Part shown: in pieces, positions 35,527-43,352 of the stretch
Numbering within the stretch: position 1 is the stretch's first letter
Layout: each line of letters starts with the position of its first letter
The notes under the pieces: model-generated
Seen by the model: the letters and a program-made list of their open reading frames with translations, nothing else
Told to the model about the DNA's origin: nothing
Database searches by the model: none
Source of the DNA: Clostridiales bacterium
GTDB taxonomy: Bacteria; Bacillota; Clostridia; Saccharofermentanales; Saccharofermentanaceae
Assembly: GCA_017551625.1 (NCBI GenBank)
Contig: JAFZLF010000015.1
Coordinates: 54,378 to 118,377 of the forward strand
DNA length: 64,000 nt
Direction: 5' to 3'
Translations under genes and position numbers: made by a program

Positions 35527-36756
35527 TCAGACCCAGTAGATGCTCTCGTAGGAGGACGTGGCATAGGAATCCGTCATCCCCGCGATATAGTCCACCACGA
35601 TCTGCACATCGCTTACTTCTTTGGCAGGATAATCGGAGATGAACTTGCACAGCCCCTCCATCGCCAGATTGGTAGAGCGCGCCATTTTCTCCTTATCCGC
35701 CATTGCAGCCATCAGCGCCTCAAAAAGGCCCTCGAGGCTGTTCCTCACTGTCGCCTCATATCGGCGGATCTTTTCCGAACGGTAGATGCGGGACACATTC
35801 TCGTGAAGGAGTTCCTCCATTGCCTGTCCGGCCTCCGACGAAAGACATATCTCATCCTTATCCAGACTGTTATGGATCAGATCGCCGACGAGAGTATTGA
35901 TGATCTGGGAATTCGTCGAACCGAGCGTCGACTTGACCTCTTCGGGGATATCCTCAAATTCCATAAGTCCTGCCACACGGGCATCCTCGATATCTCTTCC
36001 GATATAGGCGATCTTATCCGAGATACGGACGACACAGCCCTCGAGTGTTGCCGGAAGGGCGCGAAGCGCCTGCTTCGGATCCAGGATCAGATCCGTGGGT
36101 TTGTCCCGGAACGGCGAAAGCTTATACTCACTATACGTTTCTCCGCAGTGTGAGACGATGCCATCTCTAACTTCGAAGGACAGGTTGATTCCTCCGGGTC
36201 TTCCCTTTGAGTGTTCCTCCAGAATATCCACGACACGCAGACTCTGGAATTCATGCCGGAAGGAGAAATCCGGATCGTATTTCTTTGCGCAATCCTCGAG
36301 GACTTTCTCACCTGTATGTCCGAAAGGCGCGTGACCGAGGTCATGCCCGAGTGCGATGGCCTCCACCAGATCCAGGTTGAGATTCAGCGCGCGTGCGATC
36401 GTTGTCGCGATATACTTGACATAGATCACGTGCTCGATCCGCGAACAGATATGGTCATTCTTCGCATTGAAGAATACCTGCGTCTTATGGCGGAGCCTTC
36501 TGAAGGCCTGTGAATAGATGATCCTTCCCGTATCCCGCTCAAAGGGCGAACGTACGAGACACGGCGCCTCTTCGATCCTTCTTCCCCTGCTGTCCTTTGT
36601 GCGGAAAGCATAAGGCGAGAGATTCTTCTCCCGTTCATTACGGAGGATCGTCAGGAGTTCCCTGTCACGCGGATTATCGACTCCGTCGCTTCGGTCTACC
36701 GAAGCGGGAAAAGCTGTCGGAAACTGTTCAAATAAGCTCTGTTCCTTCTCATCCAT
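35527..36756 (-). CDS. dgt: dNTP triphosphohydrolase (dGTPase-like)
   Basis: The start at 36756 (MDEKEQSLF) is preferred because AAGGAGGA precedes it. About 409 residues long, it carries the HD-domain signature of dGTPase-like enzymes: FRRLRHKTQVF, CSRIEHVIYVKYIATTIARAL and ALGHDLGHAPFGHTGE. It splits deoxynucleoside triphosphates into nucleosides and triphosphate. It sits between pcrA and yfbR on the same strand with short gaps, suggesting one transcript for dNTP control and DNA repair. Confidence 0.9.
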   Translation of the reverse strand: MDEKEQSLFEQFPTAFPASVDRSDGVDNPRDRELLTILRNEREKNLSPYAFRTKDSRGRRIEEAPCLVRSPFERDTGRIIYSQAFRRLRHKTQVFFNAKNDHICSRIEHVIYVKYIATTIARALNLNLDLVEAIALGHDLGHAPFGHTGEKVLEDCAKKYDPDFSFRHEFQSLRVVDILEEHSKGRPGGINLSFEVRDGIVSHCGETYSEYKLSPFRDKPTDLILDPKQALRALPATLEGCVVRISDKIAYIGRDIEDARVAGLMEFEDIPEEVKSTLGSTNSQIINTLVGDLIHNSLDKDEICLSSEAGQAMEELLHENVSRIYRSEKIRRYEATVRNSLEGLFEALMAAMADKEKMARSTNLAMEGLCKFISDYPAKEVSDVQIVVDYIAGMTDSYATSSYESIYWV

Positions 36757-36794
36757 GTGATCGTCCTCCTTCGCTTTGCTCTCTACTATTATAC

Positions 36795-39191
36795 TCAAAC
36801 CTTCTTCAATCCCGATTTGTTCAGAAGCATATTCTTTCTCATGCCGTCGAAATCGACACAGATCAGTGCATCACCGGCCACAGGCTCACAGGAGACGACC
36901 ACGCCGTCACCGAATCGCGGATGGCGGACCTGCATCCCCTTGCTGATCGTCTGCGGAGTAAAGTCCGATCCGGCAGAAGGGCTCGCCTTAGGCACCTGAT
37001 AACGGGGCATATATCCGCCGGTCGCGGACCCTGTTCCACTATGGGAAATACCGGAACTGCCCCGGCTGGAAGATCCGAAAGATCCTGTTCCACCCGACGC
37101 CGCCCGGGATTCTCTTTCGTATCTCGGATTCACCACATTCTTCGGCTGTTCCTGTCTCTTATTCGCGATCGCCCTCAGGTACTGCGACGGGATCTCCTTG
37201 ACAAACATCGACGGATCCATATTCTGCGTCTTACCGAAGATCATCCTGCTTCTCGCCGAGATGATCGTCAGCTTCTTCTTCGCTCTGGTGATGGCCACAT
37301 ACATCAGGCGCCGTTCCTCTTCCACATCCCCGTCATTCACGGAGCGGGAACTCGGGAAGATCGTCTCATCGCAGCCCACCAGATATACCGAACCGAATTC
37401 CAGTCCCTTGGCGCTGTGGATCGACATCAGACGGACATAGTCCTCACTGTCATCGGCGTTATCCCCCTCGGAATAGAGGGCCGCATTCTGAAGATACGAA
37501 CCGAGGATCCCCGCAAGGTCCTCTCCGAAATCCGGTTCGTGATCCAGATACGGATCTGCCTGACGGTCCACAGCAGACTCCTGCGACTGCGCCAGCTCGA
37601 TCTCCTTCTTTCTTCTGGCTTCAAATTCCACGGCCTCGGAGAGGAGTTCCTTAAGATTCTCGACACGGTCGACCATCTCATCCTTCTTCTCCCGCTGTTC
37701 GATGATCTCGCCGACCATCCCGGACTTATCCTGCACATATTCGATAAACTCCGAAAACGTCGCCTCGTTCTCATGCATGATCTTACGGAAGTTATCGATC
37801 AGAAGCGAGAAGTCGAAGAGCTTTACGGCTACACGGGACAGTTCCGGATACATGGAGCTCTGTCTGCACACCTGAAGCGCAGGGATACTCTCACTCTCCG
37901 CGATCGACAGGACCTTCGCCACAGTCGAATCGCCGATCCCCCGTCTCGGCACGTTAATGATCCTCTCCCACGCATAGTTATCTTCGTCGGAATAGATCAG
38001 CCGCAGATATGCCAGTACATCCTTGATCTCTTTACGGTCATAGAACCGCATGCCGCCGTATACCCGGTACGGGATGCCCTTCTCCCGGAGAGCCGACTCG
38101 ATCGAACGTGAGAGGGCATTCATACGGTAGAGGATCGCCGTCTCGTGATACGGAAAAGTCCCCTTCTGTGCATCTCTCATGATGTTCTCGGCACAATAGT
38201 ATGCCTCGATCCCGTGATGATCCGCCCAGAGAAATGTGATCTTATCGCCCTCTTCCCCCTCGGTCCGAAGAGCCTTGGCTTTACGCTTCCGGTTGTGTGC
38301 GATGACGGCGTTGGCCGCATCGAGGATCGTCTTCGTCGAGCGGTAATTCTCTTCGAGCTTGATGACCTCCGCATCCGGGAAGTCCTTCTCAAAGTCGAGG
38401 ATATTCCGGAGGTCTGCGCCGCGGAAGGAGTAGATCGATTGATCGTCATCGCCGACCACGCACAGATTTCTGTATCGCTTCGCCAGAAGCTGGATCAGCA
38501 CATACTGGCAGTGATTCGTGTCCTGATACTCATCAACAAGGATATAGCGGAACTTGTCCTGATAGATCGTCAATATATCCGGATAGTCCTTGAGGAGCTT
38601 GACTGAATAGAAGAGGATATCGTCGAAGTCCATGGCATTATTTGCCTTGAGCTTGTCGTTATAGCGCTGATAGATCTTCGCGACCGTCCGCAGCCTCGCA
38701 TCTGCACCTGCCGCAGACGCGAACTTCTCCGGAGACTGCATGTCGTTCTTGGCCTTGCTGATGATGCTCTGCACGAGTCTAGGCGCGAAGAGCTTATCAT
38801 TCAGCTCCATCTCCTTGATGACTTCCTTGATGACCTTCTGCTGGTCGTCCGTATCGATGATTGAATAGGTCGGAGTATAGCCGAGAAGCTCAGCGTGACG
38901 GCGGAGGATACGCGCGAACATGGAGTGGAACGTACCCACCCACATGTTCCGGGAAACATCGCCAATCAGCCCGTTGATGCGCTCACGCATCTCATTGGCC
39001 GCCTTGTTCGTGAACGTGATCGCCAGGATGCTTGACGGATAGATCCCTCTGGCCTGGATCAGATACGCGATGCGGAAGGTGATCACGCGGGTCTTTCCCG
39101 ATCCGGCTCCCGCCAGGATCAGAAGAGGTCCTTCATCGTGCAGCACCGCTCTTTGCTGTTCAGGATTAAGTTTTTCCAGTAGATCTTCCAT
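36795..39191 (-). CDS. pcrA: ATP-dependent DNA helicase PcrA
   Basis: The 798-residue UvrD/PcrA-type superfamily 1 helicase shows LNPEQQRAV, Walker A AGAGSGKTRVI, motif II VDEYQDTN, motif III GDDDQSIYSFRGA and motif VI VAITRAKKKL. The C-terminal ~100 residues form a Gly/Ser-rich linker and a Tudor-like tail (HPRFGDGVVVSCEPVAGD). It unwinds DNA 3' to 5' in nucleotide excision and mismatch repair and removes RecA filaments or stalled polymerases. Confidence 0.95.
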   Translation of the reverse strand: MEDLLEKLNPEQQRAVLHDEGPLLILAGAGSGKTRVITFRIAYLIQARGIYPSSILAITFTNKAANEMRERINGLIGDVSRNMWVGTFHSMFARILRRHAELLGYTPTYSIIDTDDQQKVIKEVIKEMELNDKLFAPRLVQSIISKAKNDMQSPEKFASAAGADARLRTVAKIYQRYNDKLKANNAMDFDDILFYSVKLLKDYPDILTIYQDKFRYILVDEYQDTNHCQYVLIQLLAKRYRNLCVVGDDDQSIYSFRGADLRNILDFEKDFPDAEVIKLEENYRSTKTILDAANAVIAHNRKRKAKALRTEGEEGDKITFLWADHHGIEAYYCAENIMRDAQKGTFPYHETAILYRMNALSRSIESALREKGIPYRVYGGMRFYDRKEIKDVLAYLRLIYSDEDNYAWERIINVPRRGIGDSTVAKVLSIAESESIPALQVCRQSSMYPELSRVAVKLFDFSLLIDNFRKIMHENEATFSEFIEYVQDKSGMVGEIIEQREKKDEMVDRVENLKELLSEAVEFEARRKKEIELAQSQESAVDRQADPYLDHEPDFGEDLAGILGSYLQNAALYSEGDNADDSEDYVRLMSIHSAKGLEFGSVYLVGCDETIFPSSRSVNDGDVEEERRLMYVAITRAKKKLTIISARSRMIFGKTQNMDPSMFVKEIPSQYLRAIANKRQEQPKNVVNPRYERESRAASGGTGSFGSSSRGSSGISHSGTGSATGGYMPRYQVPKASPSAGSDFTPQTISKGMQVRHPRFGDGVVVSCEPVAGDALICVDFDGMRKNMLLNKSGLKKV

Positions 39192-39246
39192 CTGTGTCTC
39201 CTATTATCTGCGTCATTATACTCTAATTTATAGCTCATGCTCTGTC

Positions 39247-39993
39247 CTATTTCTTGGACAGAAGATCCTCCGCCACATCCGTTATCCTATCCTTAGTATT
39301 CTCATACGTATCCTTAAGGAATCGGTAGAACGGCTTGTCCATCCACATGCGGAAGATAAAGCCGGCCTTGATGAGGCGGCTCTCTTTGTACTGCCCGATC
39401 CGTTCCTTGATTTCCTCGTAGTGCAGGACGATCTGCTGCTGCTTCGCAAATTTCTTGATCGCCATGACGATCCTTGTCGAGTGGGACAGGTCCATGACGA
39501 AAACGCCGTAGAAGAATCCCACGAAGAAAGAAAACGCGAGATTATTCGACAGCCATTCCAGCGACCGCAGGATATGCGGATGGATAAGGAAGTAGTAGAC
39601 TGCGCCGAGCACCGACCACAGGAAAGAATATAAGGGACAGATGATCCCCTGGATATTCCCCCACTGGTCCGTGTAATCCCACAGTCTCAGTTTGAAATAC
39701 TTGAGACAGAAAAGACCGGCAATATACTCGATCACGGTCATGGCCAGCATCATCAGCAGGAAGAGCACCAGTTTCTCGAGCACGTCGTTTCCCAGTTCGA
39801 TATATCTCTCTGTCGAGGCGATGAGATAGAGGACCACCAGACCGAATCCGTATATCGGAAGGTACGGACCCGAAAGGAAACCCGGATTGACCCATTTTTT
39901 CTGCGAGACGAAGCGGCGGTAGATCAGCTCGATCCCCCAGCCCGTGAGACTCCCCACGAAGAACAGAAATGCCAGAAGCAGGATAAATGACAT
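39247..39993 (-). CDS. CmpB-type membrane protein (putative ABC transporter permease)
   Basis: The 248-residue protein has about five membrane segments in its first 190 residues. The sequence GWGIELIYRRFVSQKKWVNPGFLSGPYLPIYGFG is typical of the family often labelled putative ABC transporter permease (CmpB-like). No ATPase or binding protein is adjacent, so a transport function is unproven. It is 14 bases downstream of the next gene and part of the same run. Confidence 0.75.
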   Translation of the reverse strand: MSFILLLAFLFFVGSLTGWGIELIYRRFVSQKKWVNPGFLSGPYLPIYGFGLVVLYLIASTERYIELGNDVLEKLVLFLLMMLAMTVIEYIAGLFCLKYFKLRLWDYTDQWGNIQGIICPLYSFLWSVLGAVYYFLIHPHILRSLEWLSNNLAFSFFVGFFYGVFVMDLSHSTRIVMAIKKFAKQQQIVLHYEEIKERIGQYKESRLIKAGFIFRMWMDKPFYRFLKDTYENTKDRITDVAEDLLSKK

Positions 39994-40007
39994 TTTCTAC
40001 ACCTCCA

Positions 40008-41420
40008 TCACTCCAGAAGAAGTTCCATGAGGAGATTCTCTCTGGCGCAGACGGCGATGCGGCTGTTTTCCACATTCCGGAAGAATGTATACAGTGCAGG
40101 GCTGGTGCTGAGCGTCGCATAGTTTCTCGTCATGGCACTGTAGGTCGCAGCAAAAAGATCGTCGTCTCCCTTGATCTTGGCAAGATACAGCACCAGCGGG
40201 TACGCCTCGGAAGCTTCCACATCCGAACCGGCCAGACCCGACATGATGTTATATGACTCATAGAGGAAACCGTTATTGTAGATCTGTTCGGATACCCACG
40301 CATACGCATCCGCATCCAGCTGTCCGATCTCGGCCAGATGGACCATCACATAAAGAGATGCGACGAGATCAACATTCCCGTCGCTTCCCGTATAGTACAT
40401 GTAGCCGTTATCCGTATATATCCAGGCATAGAGCGGGAGCGTCTCCGAGATCTTACCGTCCCTGACGATGGAAACGATGTTCTCATACTTTTCCTGATAC
40501 TTCGGAAGAAGTACGGATGCCCGCCGCATCGCGTCCAGATCCATAGAGGCAAGCTCGATCCCCGAGAGGCTGACGAGCTTGGCTTCTTCCTTTTCTCCGC
40601 CTTCTTCTTTCGTATCGACTACTATATCATCCTGCTCTGAAGTCTCCTCCGGCACCGGGGTGACCAGTGATTTCTCCGTGACGGGAATCGGCGTCGGCAT
40701 GGCCAGCTGATCCGCCGCCCGGTAATATACCTCATATCCGCTCTCCATCACCTTCGCCGAGAGATCCCGGATGCGGTCGAGCGTCTCTGCCTTGCCCCAC
40801 TTGTCGTAATAATCCATGAGCACGCCGAGATACTCGGTCGTCGCCGCCATAGAGACCGGCGCTTCCGCCACCTGAAGATATACCGGATCCTCGTAAAGTT
40901 CGGATCGTTCTTCTTTTGTTCTCCCGCCTGTTATAAGTTTGTCCGCCTCGGCAAAAGCGACGAGCATACCGTTCTCGTTCGTCAGGGACGCGTCGATCGC
41001 CTTGATGAGGGACTCCGCTTTACTTTTCTTTCCCTCCTTGATATAGGAGGCCAGAAGCAGTACCTGGTCCATCGTGTCGACATAGGCGGACTCCATCGCA
41101 GGGACACTTCTCGTCGTCCCGGGGATCACATACCACGACAGTACCCACGGATCCATCCCGCGGTCCTCCATCAGAAGTTTGACCGTCCTCGAGAACATGT
41201 AGCCCTGCTGAAGATCGCTCTCCTTCACGGCAGTCTGCATCTTCTCGGTCAGTTCGTAGGATTTCCCGTCCGTATCCGTCTTCTTGTAGAAAATGCCGCT
41301 CGTCAGAAGATAATAGATCAGGAAGCCCAGAAGCGCCGCAGCAGCCACACAGACAGCCGCGATGCGGACGATCCGCATCACCTTCTTATTGCTGTATTTG
41401 ACTGAGGTAAGCGAGGGCAC
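40008..41420 (-). CDS. Membrane-anchored protein with toroid-like ectodomain
   Basis: The start is a GTG at 41418-41420, after AGGAG with 8-base spacing; the frame is open further upstream without a site. About 470 residues: one N-terminal membrane segment (~15-40) and an external helical part with repeats such as YVDTMDQVLLLASYIKEGKK and YAWIYTDNGYMYYTGSDGNVDL. The pattern suggests an alpha/alpha-toroid such as GH8-like glycosidases, split by a charged low-complexity linker (TPVPEETSEQDDIVVDTKEEGGE). No catalytic residues can be assigned, so the function remains open. It is the first gene of the run down to the glucosaminidase. Confidence 0.6.
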   Translation of the reverse strand: MPSLTSVKYSNKKVMRIVRIAAVCVAAAALLGFLIYYLLTSGIFYKKTDTDGKSYELTEKMQTAVKESDLQQGYMFSRTVKLLMEDRGMDPWVLSWYVIPGTTRSVPAMESAYVDTMDQVLLLASYIKEGKKSKAESLIKAIDASLTNENGMLVAFAEADKLITGGRTKEERSELYEDPVYLQVAEAPVSMAATTEYLGVLMDYYDKWGKAETLDRIRDLSAKVMESGYEVYYRAADQLAMPTPIPVTEKSLVTPVPEETSEQDDIVVDTKEEGGEKEEAKLVSLSGIELASMDLDAMRRASVLLPKYQEKYENIVSIVRDGKISETLPLYAWIYTDNGYMYYTGSDGNVDLVASLYVMVHLAEIGQLDADAYAWVSEQIYNNGFLYESYNIMSGLAGSDVEASEAYPLVLYLAKIKGDDDLFAATYSAMTRNYATLSTSPALYTFFRNVENSRIAVCARENLLMELLLE

Positions 41421-41462
41421 GGTCCCTTCTCCTTTCCGAAACGGGCAAAATAGGATATAGTA

Positions 41463-41471
41463 ATTGTACCA
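41463..41471 (-). promoter_or_regulatory. Possible extended -10 before the toroid-like gene
   Basis: Read leftwards the box is TGGTACAAT, 42 bp before the GTG start, with only a weak -35. A TTCGG/CCGAA hairpin lies just upstream. Confidence 0.35.
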
Positions 41472-41561
41472 TTTCTTCGGCCGGTCAGACCGAAAGTGAC
41501 GAAAATGATATTGTCGGAACGGATGATGGATCCGCCGGCAGGAAAGAACAGTGGAGGGCCC

Positions 41562-42968
41562 ATGCGCGTTGCCGGAATCGTAGCCGAATATAATCCTTTT
41601 CACACGGGGCATCTGTACCTGCTTAATAAGGTGCGCGAAGAGCTCGGCGAGGATACGGCTATCGTGGTCATCATGAGCGGCGACTTCGTCCAGCGCGGCA
41701 TCCCCGCGATCTCAGACAGAAGCAGCCGCGCCTGCGCACTTCTTTCTTCCGGCGCGGACCTCGTCCTGGAACTTCCTTTCACCTTCGCGACCGGCTCAGC
41801 CGACCGTTTCGCCCGAGGATCGATCCTCTCTCTCGCGAAAAGCACTGTCGTCACGGATCTCTTCTTCGGTGCCGAGCACGATTCTCTCGAGGATCTTTTG
41901 TACATCGCCTCGCTTGACCCCGAGGCCGATTCCGGCTCCGAAGCAGGAGATCTCTTCCACAGTAGACTCGAAGAACTTCAGAAAGAGGGCCGGCCCTACG
42001 CCGCGGCATGGCAGGAAGCCTTCACCGCCTATCTAGAGGCGCGCGCCGAGACCGCATCCGAAGAGTGTCCCGAGACGACTTCTTCCGAATCATGTTTAGA
42101 TGCTAGGCACACAACGACTACAACCACTCGTTTTTCTTCCGAAAGACTTGCCGCGATCCTTAAGGAACCGAACAACATCCTCGCGATCTCCTATCTTCGG
42201 GAGCTGAAGCGCTGTGGCTCCGATATCAAGCCACACCTTGTTCACCGCGAGAATGCCTATCACGAGGAGGGCCTGAAAGAGGACTCTTTCCCGAGTGCGA
42301 CCGCGCTTCGGAAAACCATCCTCGAAAGATACGATACGCTTACGAAGCCGGAATTCATCCGTTCTCTTTCGGATCTTCTCCCCTTTATCCCGGATACGAT
42401 GCTCGCCGAGATGCTCTGCCAGTGGAATCATGAGACCCGTCCTATGGGCGAGAATGACCTGATCGAGGCGGCTCTTCCGCTCCTCCGCGCATCCTCATCC
42501 GAGAAACTTGCAGAAACAGCCCACATGGGTCCACATCTCGCAGGGTATTTAAAGGGTGCGATCCGAAACCTCCACTACGACGGAAACGAATCCGTTTCAG
42601 TGCTTTTCAGGAAGAAAGCGGAGACACGGTGCTTCGCGTACACACGCATCCTCCGCGCGCTCTCTTCCCTCCTCGTCGGACAGACCGCCGAGGATCTCAC
42701 TGCACTAACTGATCCGAAATATCTGCGACTCCTGGGCTTCTCCGAGAAGGGACGCACGGTCCTAAAGGCCATGCGCGGCCAGTCGGAGCTCCCGATCCTC
42801 TCTCGCGCTTCGGATGCTCTTCACTATGCAAAAGATCCTGCCTTCGCCCGCATGGACGAGCTCGACAGGATCAGTCACGACTTCTGGACATCCCACGCCC
42901 GAGGCACCTTCGAGGAAGACTTCAAGCGCGAGGTCATTCAGTTCAAGCGCGGCAGGATCTACCGCTAA
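41562..42968 (+). CDS. tmcAL: tRNA(Met) cytidine acetate ligase-like nucleotidyltransferase
   Basis: The start at 41562 (MRVAGIVAEYN) follows GTGGAGGG. The nucleotidyltransferase motif AEYNPFHTGHLYLL and the segment MSGDFVQRGIPAISD identify the TmcAL (formerly YlbM) family, which makes N4-acetylcytidine at the wobble base of elongator tRNA-Met from acetate and ATP. At ~468 residues it is longer than the usual ~400; an acidic/Ser-Thr-rich insertion (about residues 168-205) explains part of this. It carries two copies of AAAAGCACTG, in opposite orientation. Confidence 0.88.
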   Translation: MRVAGIVAEYNPFHTGHLYLLNKVREELGEDTAIVVIMSGDFVQRGIPAISDRSSRACALLSSGADLVLELPFTFATGSADRFARGSILSLAKSTVVTDLFFGAEHDSLEDLLYIASLDPEADSGSEAGDLFHSRLEELQKEGRPYAAAWQEAFTAYLEARAETASEECPETTSSESCLDARHTTTTTTRFSSERLAAILKEPNNILAISYLRELKRCGSDIKPHLVHRENAYHEEGLKEDSFPSATALRKTILERYDTLTKPEFIRSLSDLLPFIPDTMLAEMLCQWNHETRPMGENDLIEAALPLLRASSSEKLAETAHMGPHLAGYLKGAIRNLHYDGNESVSVLFRKKAETRCFAYTRILRALSSLLVGQTAEDLTALTDPKYLRLLGFSEKGRTVLKAMRGQSELPILSRASDALHYAKDPAFARMDELDRISHDFWTSHARGTFEEDFKREVIQFKRGRIYR

Positions 42969-42974
42969 AAGATA

Positions 42975-42990
42975 CACCCGCATCCGGGTG
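42975..42990. other. Small GC hairpin between tmcAL and hinT
   Basis: CACCCG-CATC-CGGGTG lies between two convergent genes. There is no T-run; it may be a weak terminator or stop site. Confidence 0.3.
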
Positions 42991-42997
42991 ATCAGGA

Positions 42998-43339
42998 TCA
43001 GATCATCTTCTCTGAAAGTTTCACACCACCGAGAATATGGAAGTGGACGTGACGCACGGTCTGTCCGCCGAATTCCCTGCAGTTGTTGATGATGCGGAAT
43101 CCCTCGTCGATACCGGTAGCCTTGACGACCTCCGGAACGGCATCGAGGACATCACCGAGTGCGGCCTTGCCTTCTTCGGATGCGGCCATATCAAGGATGT
43201 CGTCGAAATGCTTCTTCGGCACGATCAGCACGTGCACCGGAGTCGCAGGGTTGATGTCCTTAAAAGCCAGGACCTTATCGTTCTCGAATACTTTGGTCGA
43301 AGGGATCTTGCCCTCTACGATATCACAGAATAAACACAT
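42998..43339 (-). CDS. hinT: HIT-family nucleotide-binding protein
   Basis: The 113-residue protein is a typical HinT: N-terminal CLFCDIVEGKIPSTKVFEND, and the histidine triad HVHFHILGG near the C-terminus. The family hydrolyses purine nucleoside phosphoramidates and aminoacyl-adenylates. It follows alaS by 13 bases on the same strand, consistent with clearing aminoacyl-AMP, though that link is inferred. Confidence 0.93.
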   Translation of the reverse strand: MCLFCDIVEGKIPSTKVFENDKVLAFKDINPATPVHVLIVPKKHFDDILDMAASEEGKAALGDVLDAVPEVVKATGIDEGFRIINNCREFGGQTVRHVHFHILGGVKLSEKMI

Positions 43340-43352
43340 ACTGATTTCCTCC

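Noticed and set aside
36597..38111. 504-codon open frame on the plus strand
   Set aside because: Antisense to dgt and pcrA, which have full motif sets.
39247..39993. Part of an ABC transporter
   Set aside because: No ATPase or substrate-binding gene is nearby; the family label is historical.
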